From a virus, in the IMG/VR virus record IMGVR_UViG_3300036829_000104, positions 19,598-83,597 of that record: a stretch of DNA of 64,000 bases; one strand, written 5' to 3'. The notes beneath the pieces are model-generated. The model ran no database searches. It had not been told where the DNA came from and worked only from the letters and a program-made list of their open reading frames with translations. Position numbers and translations under genes: made by a program. The first letter of the stretch is position 1. Every line of letters begins with the position of its first letter. Shown here in pieces: positions 44,552 to 53,142 of this stretch.

Positions 44552-45042
44552 TGCCTGCGTCGAAGCCGACTGTTCCCGCGGCGCTCGCCGGTCTGGTCAC
44601 CATGTTCCGTGACGCTCCCGGCCTGGAGGGCGCCGTGATCTTCGACGGGCCGGTCGTCAGCGAGTCGAAAGCACCTGCGGCGATCGCGGTCGGGTTCACC
44701 GGGGAGCGCATGTCCCGCACCGGCGCCTACCCTGAGCCCGGCACCCCGGCCGTCGACTACGACGCCGCAGTCGACGGGCTGGTGACGGCGCCGCAGGCCG
44801 AGACGTACACGATCCGGAACCTGCTGGCGGTCCTGAACGGGTCCGGGAACGCCGCCGCGGCACGGGAACGCGCCTACGAACTGCTCGCCGAATGCGGGCA
44901 GGTGATCGCCGGGGACAAGACCCTCGGCGGGGCGGTCGCAATGGCGCACATGGGAACCCACACGCTCGACCAGGAGCAGGGTCCGCGGGGTGCGGTCGCC
45001 ACGATCGTGTTCGAGGTGGCGGTCAGCGGCTGGACTCGCTGA
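44551..45042 (+). CDS. Neck or tail-completion protein (163 aa)
   Basis: MPASKPTVPAALAGLVTMFR, then beta strands (GAVIFDGPVVSESKAPAAIAVGFTGE, AETYTIRNLLAVLNGSG) and GGAVAMAHMGTHTLDQEQGPRGAVATIVFEVAV. Fold and position (after the connector, before the tail tube) fit a tail terminator or head-tail joining protein. The start overlaps the preceding TGA. Confidence 0.6.
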   Translation: MPASKPTVPAALAGLVTMFRDAPGLEGAVIFDGPVVSESKAPAAIAVGFTGERMSRTGAYPEPGTPAVDYDAAVDGLVTAPQAETYTIRNLLAVLNGSGNAAAARERAYELLAECGQVIAGDKTLGGAVAMAHMGTHTLDQEQGPRGAVATIVFEVAVSGWTR

Positions 45043-45289
45043 CCCGGCGCATGTCGGACGCGAGCCGTCCCAGCATCTCCTGACGCTCCCGCAGATGCCG
45101 CCGCGCCCGGCGCTTGACCATTCCGCGGACCGCCAGGATCACCACGGTCGCCACGGCGCCGAGGATCCCCGCGAGAGCCGCGCTCAGCACGCCCGTCCGC
45201 GCCAGCCAGTACGCCGCGCAGGCGTCCGCGATGACCAGCACTATCCAGCCGCTGAGCCTGTCGCCGCCGTCCGATCTGCCGCTGCCCAT
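45023..45289 (-). CDS. Reverse-strand small membrane protein inside the head-tail operon (88 aa)
   Basis: MGSGRSDGGDRLSGWIVLVI, two membrane helices (GWIVLVIADACAAYWLA and AALAGILGAVATVVILAV) and a basic tail. GGAAGGA precedes the ATG and the region has no rightward gene, so it is likely real. The orientation against all neighbours suggests an independently expressed cargo gene. Its end overlaps the neck gene's end by 20 bases. Confidence 0.5.
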   Translation of the reverse strand: MGSGRSDGGDRLSGWIVLVIADACAAYWLARTGVLSAALAGILGAVATVVILAVRGMVKRRARRHLRERQEMLGRLASDMRRVSESSR

Positions 45290-45393
45290 GATCCGTCCTT
45301 CCGTCCGCTTTTGTGCGAGTGCTCCCAGTCTCTGACGCGCAGGAGCGGCTCGCGGTTCACCGCGCCGGCTAAACCACCCCGAAAGGAACGCGC

Positions 45394-45732
45394 ATGGCAA
45401 CCCTGCCAGTGAAGGTGATCCCGCACGGCGGCCTCTCGCTGGCCGCCGCGGACTATGCCGCGGCGACCGCGTCTGGCGGCGACAAGGCCCCGACCGGCTC
45501 CGGCGTCGTGCTGCTGGTGAAGAACGGCGACTCGGCGGCGCACACGGTGACGCTGGCCGTGCCGGAGACGGTCGACGGCCTGACGGTGAACTCGCGGCCG
45601 GTCTCGGTGCCGGCGGGCGATACGGGCTTCATCCCGCTGCTGGACCTGTACAAGTCGCCGTCGGACGGCCTGGCGACGTTCACCTACGACAACACGACGA
45701 GCGTGACCGTCGCCGTGATCAGGGCCGCCTGA
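45394..45732 (+). CDS. Hypothetical structural protein (112 aa)
   Basis: AAAGGAACGCGC then MATLPVKVIPHGGLSLAAAD and strands VVLLVKNGDSAAHTVTLAVPETV, AGDTGFIPLLDLYKSPSDGLATFTYDNTTSVTVAVI. A beta-sandwich, as in capsid decoration or tail accessory proteins. Position before the tail tube suggests a structural role; unproven. Confidence 0.6.
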   Translation: MATLPVKVIPHGGLSLAAADYAAATASGGDKAPTGSGVVLLVKNGDSAAHTVTLAVPETVDGLTVNSRPVSVPAGDTGFIPLLDLYKSPSDGLATFTYDNTTSVTVAVIRAA

Positions 45733-45950
45733 TGGAGTGGACCTGGATCGAGCACCCGGTGACCGGCCTGACGGCACGCATCGCCCGCCCGGCGCTCGCC
45801 CACCACCTGCGCTGCGGCTGGGTCGAGACGGCCGCGCCGGAGGCCGCGCCCGCGCCGGTACCCGCGAAGCCCGAACCTGACGAGACGCCGGACGCCGCGT
45901 CACCCGAGGATGTCCCGCCGCCGGGCGGGCCAGACAAGACAGGAGAGTGA
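45732..45950 (+). CDS. Small hypothetical protein (72 aa)
   Basis: MEWTWIEHPVTGLTARIARP, then a Pro/Ala/Glu-rich tail. ATG immediately follows the previous stop. The WxxHPVTGxTARI opening is a short alpha-beta motif seen in similarly placed actinophage proteins (my recollection). Unknown function. Confidence 0.55.
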   Translation: MEWTWIEHPVTGLTARIARPALAHHLRCGWVETAAPEAAPAPVPAKPEPDETPDAASPEDVPPPGGPDKTGE

Positions 45951-45953
45951 GCC

Positions 45954-46439
45954 GTGGTAGCCACGCCTATCGCCGCGAGCACCCGCTACTACCCGCCCGG
46001 TACGCGCGAGGTGTACTGGGTGCCCGCGATCGCGAACACGAACGCGCCCACCCGGGCCGAGCTGGACGCGGGAACCAACCTGACCGGCGAGATCTCGGCC
46101 ATGGCCGGGTTCTCCGTCGCGTCGGCGACGGTCAGCGTCCCGGACCTGGCCAACCGGTTCGCACCGGACATCCCCGGCCAGATCACGTCGGCCAGCTCGT
46201 CGATCACCATGTACACGTCCGAGGACAGCCAGGACGTGCGGCAGCTCATGCCGCGCGACACGGCGGGCTTCGTCGTGGTGCTGTGGGAGGGCGACACGCC
46301 CGGCCGGCTGATGGACGTGTTCCCGGTGACGGTTACGTCCGCCCCGAAGGACGTCACCACGACCAACGCCGGGACCTTGACGATCGACTTCGCGGTCACG
46401 TCGGTGCCGGTCGAGAACGCGGTCATCCCCGCGTCGTGA
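45954..46439 (+). CDS. Major tail tube protein
   Basis: 161 residues from GTG. GTREVYWVPAIANTNAPTRAELDAGTNLTGEISAMAGFSVASATVSVPDLANRF is the actinophage major tail protein start, followed by strands SSITMYTSEDSQDVRQLM and VVLWEGDTPGRLMDVFPVTVTS. The beta-sandwich with long loops stacks as hexamers to make the tail tube. Place before the chaperones and tape measure is typical. Confidence 0.8.
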   Translation: MVATPIAASTRYYPPGTREVYWVPAIANTNAPTRAELDAGTNLTGEISAMAGFSVASATVSVPDLANRFAPDIPGQITSASSSITMYTSEDSQDVRQLMPRDTAGFVVVLWEGDTPGRLMDVFPVTVTSAPKDVTTTNAGTLTIDFAVTSVPVENAVIPAS

Positions 46440-46912
46440 GCATCAGCGTCCGCGCGTCCGGCCAGGACCTGGCGGAGGTGTCGCGCAAGCTGCGGAAGGC
46501 CGGGAACAAGGGGGCCGCGCGCCAGTTCCGCACGGAGCTGCGCGCCGCGGCTGCCCCGTTCGTCCCGGCCGTCCGCGCCTCCATCGCCGCGATCCCGGTC
46601 AAGGGCACGTCCGGGTCGACCGGGCTCCGCAAGAGCCTCCAGAAAGCCGTCACGCTGCGGGTCCGCACCACCGGCAAGAACGCCCAGGTGTCGATCCTCA
46701 TGTCCACCGCGAAGATGGCGGATGGGCACAAGGCGCTGCCCGCGATGATGGAAGGCACCAAGCGCTGGCGCCATCCCGTGTTCGGCAACGAGGACGTGTG
46801 GGTGTCGCAGGAGTCCCACCCGTACTTCTTCCCGGTGGTGCGCAAGGCTGGCCCGGCGGCGAAGGTGGCCGTGAACAAGGTCGTCGGCAACATCACCCGC
46901 GAGATCACCTAG
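46436..46912 (+). CDS. HK97 gp10-like tail component (158 aa)
   Basis: VSISVRASGQDLAEVSRKLRKAGNKGAARQFRTELRAAAAPFVPAVRASI is typical of the HK97_gp10/minor tail family: a helix with regular Lys/Arg, followed by GTKRWRHPVFGNEDVWVSQESHPYFFPVV. The GTG overlaps the tail tube stop. These proteins join or terminate the tail. Confidence 0.75.
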   Translation: MSISVRASGQDLAEVSRKLRKAGNKGAARQFRTELRAAAAPFVPAVRASIAAIPVKGTSGSTGLRKSLQKAVTLRVRTTGKNAQVSILMSTAKMADGHKALPAMMEGTKRWRHPVFGNEDVWVSQESHPYFFPVVRKAGPAAKVAVNKVVGNITREIT

Positions 46913-47031
46913 CCCCCGCCAGGGCGGCATGCCGCGATCCGGCCGCGGGACCGGCGAGCGGCGGGGCGCTGCCCTGGCGGGTTCCATTTCCCGCGTTCCC
47001 GCAACCCATCCCGCATGCAAAGGAATCATCC

Positions 47032-47582
47032 ATGGCAAAGCCACTGCTGTCCCGCGCCGCGATCCTCAACGCCGACGACCTGGAGTCCGAGAACCTGGAG
47101 ATCCCCGAGTGGGGCGGCACCGTCCGCGTCCGTGCCCTGACCGGCGCCGAGCGCGACGCCTACGAGGCGTCGATGCGCCAGCAGCGCGGCCGGGAGTTCG
47201 TCGCGAACCTGGCCAACGTCCGCGCCAAGCTCGTGGTCCGCAGCGTCGTCGACCAGGCCGGCGATCGGATCTTCACCGACCAGGACGCGAACGCGCTGGG
47301 GAAGAAGTCGGCAGCGGCGCTGGACCGGATCTTCGAGTGCGCGGCGAAGCTGTCGCGACTGTCAGACGAGGACGTGGATGAGCTGGCGGGAAAATCCGGG
47401 AGCGACCAGAACGGCGATTCTACTTCCAGCTAGCCGAGCGGCTCGGCTGCACCGTCCGCGAGCTGCTGCAGCGCATCGACTCTGCCGAGATCACGGAGTG
47501 GATGGCCTTCTATCGCGTGAAGGCCGAGGACGAGGAAAGCGACCGGGACGGCGGCACCGCCTGGTCGCCCGAATTTGAGTAG
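47032..47582 (+). CDS. Tail assembly chaperones G and G-T (programmed -1 frameshift)
   Basis: The upstream product (47032-47433, 133 aa) starts MAKPLLSRAAILNADDLESE and contains GTVRVRALTGAERDAYEASM, typical of G chaperones. At 47388-47394 the heptamer G-GGA-AAA lies in frame; slipping back one base continues in the -1 frame, IRERPERRFYFQLAERLGCT, VRELLQRIDSAEITEWMAFY, to a TAG at 47580-47582. That tail is the T part (compare AERLGxTVxELLxRIxxxEITEW in other phages). Both proteins coat the tape measure during assembly. Confidence 0.9.
47388..47394 (+). other. Slippery heptamer GGGAAAA for -1 frameshifting
   Basis: Codon phase is G GGA AAA, the canonical -1 slippery pattern, 40 bp before the in-frame stop. 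The downstream -1 frame is open for 62 codons and encodes the conserved T tail. Confidence 0.85.
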
Positions 47583-47602
47583 CGGAGGGGAGGTCCCCGG
47601 CC

Positions 47603-50600
47603 ATGTCGACTGTCAGCGTCATCTATGACCTCGTCGGCCGCGACAACGTCAGCGGCACGTTCAAGAAGGCCGGGGACTCCGCCGATGGCCTGCGCGGCAC
47701 GCTCGGGACGCTCGGCAAGGCGGCCGTCGCGGCGGGCGCTGCGATCGCCGCTGGCGCGGTCGCGATCGGCGCCGAGTCCGTCAAGGCCGCGGTCCAGTTC
47801 CAGTCCAGCATGGAGAAGATCCACACGCAGGCGGGCGCCAGCCAGGGCGCGGTTGACTCGCTGACGAAAAGCGTCCTCCAGCTCGCCCCGTCCACGCAGC
47901 AAGGACCCGAGCAGCTCGCCGACTCCCTCTATCACCTGAAGTCCGTCGGCATGGACAACGCCGACGCGATGAAAGCGCTGAAGACCGCGTCCGACCTGGC
48001 GGCCGTCGGCGGCGCGAACCTGGAGGACACCACCAACGCGCTCGCCGGGGCGTGGCGGTCGGGGATCCGCGGCGCAACGGACTTCGGCAGCGCGGCCAGC
48101 ACAGTCAACGCCATCATCGGCGCGGGCAACATGCGGATGAGCGACTTTGTCGAGGCCATCGGCACCGGCATCCTTCCCTCGGCGAAGACGTTCGGGCTGT
48201 CGCTGTCGCAGGTGGGCTCCGCGCTCGCGCTGATGACGGACGAGGGCGTGCCCGCCGTCGACGCCGCGACACGGCTGCGGATGTCGTTCTCGCTGCTCGG
48301 CGCCCCGTCCGCCGCAGCGGACAAGGTGCTGAAGTCGATCGGCCTGTCCGGGCTCCAGCTGGCCAACGCGATGCGCGGACCGCAGGGCCTCATCGGCGCG
48401 ATCAGCCTGCTGAAGGACCACCTCGACGCTAGCGGCATGTCCGCGTCGAAGCAGGCGCAGATCATCAGCGCCGCGTTCGGCGGCGGCCGGTCCAGCTCGG
48501 CGATCATGACGATGCTGAACAACCTGGACGTGCTGGAGAAAAAACAGCAGCAGATCAACGACACGACCGGGAAGTACGGGTCAGCGGTCGCGGCGCAGAG
48601 ACAGACAGCGCAGGCCCAGTTCGCCATCCTGCGGTCGTCGATCGACACGCTGGGGATCCAGCTCGGCCTGGACCTGCTGCCACCGGTGACGGCGTTCGTG
48701 AAATACCTCGCGAAGACGGCGGTCCCGGCGGTCGCGAACTTCGCGCACACGCTCAAGTCCATCATCCCTGTCGATGCGATCAAGAGCGACTTCGACAAGG
48801 CGATGTCGTGGATCGACAAGCTGTTCGGCATCGACCAGAAGCCGAAGCCGGTCACGGTGCCGGTGAAGCTCGGGCCCGTGGTGGGCGGCATGAAGGCCCA
48901 GATCTTCAACGCGCCGGTTACGGTCCCGGCAAAGCTCGGCCCGGTCGTCGGCGGCACGAGCGCGCTGTACAACCTGCCCGCGACCACAGTCCAGGCCCGG
49001 CTGGGGCCGAAGATCGGCGGGACAGAGCAGATCTTCAACGCGCTGCCCGGCCAGGCGAAGAAGTCCGCGAGCAACTTCGCGGACACCCTGACCAGCGCGG
49101 TCAAGAAGGTCAACTGGGGCACGGTGTTCGCCGACGTGCTCCGCGGGGCAGTGAGCGGCGCGCAGCAGATCGGTGCGGCGTTCGTCGACTTGCTCGGGAA
49201 GATCAACTGGACGCAGGTGGGCGGAGCGGCTGCGAAGGTCATGGTCGGCCTCGTCGTCGGGATCTTCAACGGCCTCCTCCCGGCGATCCTGGACGAGGCG
49301 ATACATCACCCGCTCGACATGCTCCAGTTCGTCCTGGCGCTGATCCCGATCGGGCGGGCCGCCGGGATCCTCATCGACGTGCTCGACAAGGTCCCGTTCA
49401 TCGGCCCGCTGGCGAAGTTCTTCCTCGGCCCGGTCGCGAAGGTCGGGGACATGGTCGAGTCCGCGCTCGGGTCGATGCTTAAGAAGGTATTCGGCCCGGT
49501 CGCTGACCGGATCGGCGGATTTTTCAAGGGCGTCGGCTCGTGGCTGGCCGGCAAGGGCGAGTCCATCATCCTCGGCCTCTGGTACGGCGCGGAGGACGCC
49601 TGGGGAACCGTCGCCCGGTGGCTCGGCAAGTTCGGGGATTTCATCCTCGCCCCGTTCAAGGCGGCCGGGAAGTGGCTGCTCGAGAAGGGCTCGGACATCC
49701 TGTCCGGCCTGTGGGACGGCCTGAAGATCGCCTGGAACTGGGTCATCGGGTGGGTCGGGAAAATCGGCGGCTGGCTGCTCAGGCCCTACGCCAAGGCCGG
49801 AACATGGCTCCTCAGCAAGGGGCGGGACATCATCTCGGGCCTGTGGGACGGGCTGAAGGCGGCCTGGAACTGGCTCTGGTCGTGGATCACGAAGATCGGC
49901 GGCTGGATCGGCGGCGTCTTCGCCAAGGCCGGGAGCTGGCTGCTGGGTCACGGCCGTGACATCATCTCCGGGCTCTGGAACGGGCTGAAGGGCCAGTGGT
50001 CCGCCGCGTGGTCGTGGATCACGAAGATCGGCGGCTGGATCGGCGGCGTCTTCGCCAAGGCGGGCTCGTGGCTCGTCGGGCACGGCGGCGACATCATCTC
50101 CGGCCTGAAGAACGGCATGTTCAATGCCATGAAGGACATCGGCGGCTGGATCAAGACGTATGTGGTCGACCCGGTAGTGAACGCGGTCAAGCACTTCTTC
50201 GGCATCAAGAGCCCGTCCACCGTCATGGCCGGTCTCGGCGGCCACCTGATGAGCGGTCTGTTCAAGGGGATGATGGGCGCCGACCTGACCGGCATGATCC
50301 AGCAGATCTTCGGATCGATGCCGGACGCGCTCGGCGCCATCGTCCAGAAGGGCCTCGTGTCCATCACGAGCCTGCCGTCGAAGGCGCTGGATGCGATCGG
50401 CGGACTGGCAGGCAAGGGCGCCTCGTGGCTCAGCGGCCTGCTCGGCATCGGCGGCGGCGGCGGAGGCGGCAACGCCGGAAACCAGGCGATCGGCAAGGCG
50501 ATGGCCGCGGCGATGGGCTGGACCGGCGGCCAGTGGACCGCGCTGCAGGCGCTGTGGAACCGGGAGTCCGGCTGGAACGCGCTCGCCAAGAACCCGTCCA

Positions 50601-51025
50601 GCGGCGCGTACGGCATCCCTCAGTCCCTGCCCGCGTCGAAGATGGCCAGCGCCGGGGCGGACTGGCTGACGAACGCGGCCACTCAGATCAAGTGGGGCCT
50701 CGGCTACATCGCGGCGACGTACGGGTCGCCCGCGGCTGCGTGGGCGCACGAGACGGCCGCGGGCTGGTACGGGCACGGCGGCAAGTTCGCCGCGGGGCAG
50801 CTGATCGGCGTCGGGGACCGCGGGCGCGAGCTGGTCAGCTTCGACCAGCCCGGCACCGTCCTGTCGCCGGAGCAGTCCGCGGCACTGGCGGCCAAGGGCC
50901 GGAGCGGCGATGGTCCGCTCGTCGGCACGCTGAACGTCAACCATGTGCCCGGTTTCACCACCACGAAGGACATCGAGAACGCGCTGACCATGGCCTCGCG
51001 CCAGGTGCGCCTTGGCCGGCGGTAG
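47603..51025 (+). CDS. Tape measure protein with C-terminal lytic transglycosylase domain
   Basis: 1140 residues. N-terminal phage tail TMP domain: FKKAGDSADGLRGTLGTLGKAAVAAGAAIAAGAVAIGA, SLYHLKSVGMDNADAMKAL and SVFSL-like AALAMMTDEG segments (residues ~1-330). A hydrophobic middle follows (residues ~530-640), then a 132-bp tandem repeat (residues ~688-863) with GSWLL and SGLWNGLK units. Near the C-terminus WTALQALWNRESGWNALAKNPSSGAYGIPQSLP is a transglycosylase active site (Glu in NRESGW). It sets tail length, forms the membrane channel and digests peptidoglycan at entry. Confidence 0.9.
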   Translation: MSTVSVIYDLVGRDNVSGTFKKAGDSADGLRGTLGTLGKAAVAAGAAIAAGAVAIGAESVKAAVQFQSSMEKIHTQAGASQGAVDSLTKSVLQLAPSTQQGPEQLADSLYHLKSVGMDNADAMKALKTASDLAAVGGANLEDTTNALAGAWRSGIRGATDFGSAASTVNAIIGAGNMRMSDFVEAIGTGILPSAKTFGLSLSQVGSALALMTDEGVPAVDAATRLRMSFSLLGAPSAAADKVLKSIGLSGLQLANAMRGPQGLIGAISLLKDHLDASGMSASKQAQIISAAFGGGRSSSAIMTMLNNLDVLEKKQQQINDTTGKYGSAVAAQRQTAQAQFAILRSSIDTLGIQLGLDLLPPVTAFVKYLAKTAVPAVANFAHTLKSIIPVDAIKSDFDKAMSWIDKLFGIDQKPKPVTVPVKLGPVVGGMKAQIFNAPVTVPAKLGPVVGGTSALYNLPATTVQARLGPKIGGTEQIFNALPGQAKKSASNFADTLTSAVKKVNWGTVFADVLRGAVSGAQQIGAAFVDLLGKINWTQVGGAAAKVMVGLVVGIFNGLLPAILDEAIHHPLDMLQFVLALIPIGRAAGILIDVLDKVPFIGPLAKFFLGPVAKVGDMVESALGSMLKKVFGPVADRIGGFFKGVGSWLAGKGESIILGLWYGAEDAWGTVARWLGKFGDFILAPFKAAGKWLLEKGSDILSGLWDGLKIAWNWVIGWVGKIGGWLLRPYAKAGTWLLSKGRDIISGLWDGLKAAWNWLWSWITKIGGWIGGVFAKAGSWLLGHGRDIISGLWNGLKGQWSAAWSWITKIGGWIGGVFAKAGSWLVGHGGDIISGLKNGMFNAMKDIGGWIKTYVVDPVVNAVKHFFGIKSPSTVMAGLGGHLMSGLFKGMMGADLTGMIQQIFGSMPDALGAIVQKGLVSITSLPSKALDAIGGLAGKGASWLSGLLGIGGGGGGGNAGNQAIGKAMAAAMGWTGGQWTALQALWNRESGWNALAKNPSSGAYGIPQSLPASKMASAGADWLTNAATQIKWGLGYIAATYGSPAAAWAHETAAGWYGHGGKFAAGQLIGVGDRGRELVSFDQPGTVLSPEQSAALAAKGRSGDGPLVGTLNVNHVPGFTTTKDIENALTMASRQVRLGRR
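49664..50191 (+). repeat. Four tandem 132-bp units in the tape measure gene
   Basis: Units start at 49664, 49796, 49928 and 50060, exactly 132 bp (44 codons) apart. About 50 bases starting at 49879 and 50011 are identical, so part of the expansion is recent. Confidence 0.75.
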
Positions 51026-51955
51026 GTGACGGTGACGAGTCCGTGGGCATCCAAGAGCATCACCTGGACGTCAGCGGCCGGGGTGACGATCGGCCTGACC
51101 GACAGCGCGGGCGGCTACGTCAGCACGACGGGCCGCGCCGGGTTCGGCCCGGTGGACGCGCAGATCGTCTCCGACCAGATGTGGGACGGGTCCACGCTGG
51201 TGCGCACGCATCGCGTTCAGCCGCGCCTTATGTCAGTGCCGCTGTACGTGATGGGGCCGGATGCGGACACCTACCTCGCCCGGCTCCGTGCCCTCCAGGC
51301 GACGTTCCGCCACCCGGTGGACCCGTCGACCGGACTGCCGGTGCCCGGCCGGATCACGGTGCAGCTGCCGGACGGGTCGGCGCGGTCGATCGGCGCCTAC
51401 TATCAGGGCGGCGGCGCGCCGACGGAGAGCGACGTCGATGACGTGGCGGCCGGGTGGGTGCCGCTGCCTAACCTGCAGTTTTACGCGCCGGTCCCGACGT
51501 GGGAGGGCGACACGTCCAGCCGGACGTGGCAGCTCGCTCCGTCGTCGTCCGGGGTGCCCCCGATGCCGCCGGTGCTGCTCGGCTCCGGCGCGGTCATCGG
51601 GTCGACGACGGTCACGAACCCGGGCGACACGGACGCCTACCCCATCTGGACGATCACCGGCCCGGGGACGGTGACGATCGAGAACGCCGACAGCGGCCAG
51701 TCGTACTCGTTCAAGCAGGCGATCCCCGCGGGCACGACCGTGACCGTGGACTGCCGGCCGGTGGAGCTCGCCCCGTCGACGGGGCTCACGGCTACCGACC
51801 AGACGGGCGCGGACTGGTGGCCGAACCTCGCGGATTACCCGGACTTCTGGCCGCTGCCGCCGGGTGACACGAACCTGTCCATCACGGTTACCGGCGCCAC
51901 GGCGGCGAGTGCGGTGACGGTGGAGTTCGCGCCGAGGTATCTCGGCGCATGGTGA
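51026..51955 (+). CDS. Distal tail-like protein (309 aa)
   Basis: VTVTSPWASKSITWTSAAGVTIGLTDSAGGYV, then VRTHRVQPRLMSVPLYVMGPDADTYLARLRALQATFRHPVDP, YTPIGWVPLPNLQFYAP-like and IPAGTTVTVDCRPVEL. This is the pattern of the siphovirus distal tail or Dit-like family after the tape measure. It forms the ring joining tail tube to tip. The start is GTG 51026 or 51032. Confidence 0.75.
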   Translation: MTVTSPWASKSITWTSAAGVTIGLTDSAGGYVSTTGRAGFGPVDAQIVSDQMWDGSTLVRTHRVQPRLMSVPLYVMGPDADTYLARLRALQATFRHPVDPSTGLPVPGRITVQLPDGSARSIGAYYQGGGAPTESDVDDVAAGWVPLPNLQFYAPVPTWEGDTSSRTWQLAPSSSGVPPMPPVLLGSGAVIGSTTVTNPGDTDAYPIWTITGPGTVTIENADSGQSYSFKQAIPAGTTVTVDCRPVELAPSTGLTATDQTGADWWPNLADYPDFWPLPPGDTNLSITVTGATAASAVTVEFAPRYLGAW

Positions 51956-53142
51956 GCCAGGAGTGGCAGGTCATCGCCCGCGACCCGGACCTGAACCGCC
52001 GCGGCTACCTGCCGTGGAAGACGCTCACCCTGGACCACCGGCACGCCGACGTGTCGAGCTGGACGCTAACGCTGCCCGCGATCCCGTCGGTGCTGTCCAA
52101 GATCGATCCGGGCTGGGGCGTGATCCTGCTGCGCTACGGGCAGGAGCTGCTGTCAGGCCCGCTCGAGGACGACGGCCCGCGCTCGTGGACGGCCGCTGAT
52201 GACGGCGGCCCGGGGACGCTGACCGTCACCGGCGCCGACGACCTCGCCATCGTCGCGAACGAGCTCGCCTACCCGGACCCGGCGAAGAACGCGGCCGGGC
52301 AGCTGAACGGCACCTACCAGGACACGCAGACATCGCTGGCCGCCGAGACAGTCATCAAGCACTACGTGTCCGCGAACGTCGGCAGCACGCGCGCGACGGC
52401 CCGCGGGGACGCGTCCGCGCCGCAGGCCCGCACGGTCACCGTGGCGACGGACCAGGCGCGCGGCGACATCGTCAGCTTCTCGGCCCGGTTCAACGGGCTG
52501 CTGGACATCATCCAGACCATCAGCCAGGCCGGGTCGAACCTCGGCGCCGAGGTGCTGCAGTCCGGCAGCTCGCTCGTGTTCGACGTGTACGAGCCGCGTG
52601 ACCTGTCGGCCCGGATGCGGTTCTCCCGCGAGTCCGGGACGCTGATCTCCGCGTCCACCACCGTCAGCATGCCGACGCTCACGCACGCCGTGGTGCTCGG
52701 CTCCGGCAGCGACAACGCGCAGGTGGTCACCGAGGTCGATGACTCCGCCTCGGCGCAGTCGTGGCGGATGATCGTCCGGCAGACAGTGGACTCCTCGAGC
52801 ACGTCGGACGCGACGCAGCTGACGCAGGCCGGGCAGGCGGCGCTCACCGCGGGGGCGAGGCAGTACGCGCGGGACTGCACGATCGTGGAGACGCCGCAGG
52901 TCCGCTACCCGGCGACGGTGCGCCGCGGCGACATCGTGACGATCGTCGACCCGACACGGCCGGGCACGGTGATCACCGACGTGATCTCCAGCGTGCATAT
53001 CGAGGCGGACGCCAGCGCCGGGACGCGGCTGATCCAGTTCAACGTGGGCACCAGCACGCAGACCGCGACCGGCAACGACCTGACCAACCAGCTGACCATC
53101 GTGAAGCGCAAGGTCAACGAGCTTCAGAAGAGGACCCCCTGA
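51949..53142 (+). CDS. Tail hub protein (ReqiPepy6 gp37-like family)
   Basis: 397 residues. WQVIARDPDLNRRGYLPWKTLTLDHRHADVSSWTLTLPAI and GVILLRYGQELLSGPLEDD, then ADDLAIVANELAYPDPAK, ETVIKHYVSANVG and QTVDSSSTSDATQLTQAGQAAL are typical of the Gp37-like tail hub proteins of actinophages. It builds the tail tip hub below Dit. The start overlaps the previous stop. Confidence 0.8.
   Translation: MVSQEWQVIARDPDLNRRGYLPWKTLTLDHRHADVSSWTLTLPAIPSVLSKIDPGWGVILLRYGQELLSGPLEDDGPRSWTAADDGGPGTLTVTGADDLAIVANELAYPDPAKNAAGQLNGTYQDTQTSLAAETVIKHYVSANVGSTRATARGDASAPQARTVTVATDQARGDIVSFSARFNGLLDIIQTISQAGSNLGAEVLQSGSSLVFDVYEPRDLSARMRFSRESGTLISASTTVSMPTLTHAVVLGSGSDNAQVVTEVDDSASAQSWRMIVRQTVDSSSTSDATQLTQAGQAALTAGARQYARDCTIVETPQVRYPATVRRGDIVTIVDPTRPGTVITDVISSVHIEADASAGTRLIQFNVGTSTQTATGNDLTNQLTIVKRKVNELQKRTP

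Noticed and set aside
48581-50944. 787-codon antisense frame in the tape measure gene
   Set aside because: Mirror of the GC-rich repeat region; composition (Asp/Arg/Pro/His) is typical of shadow frames.
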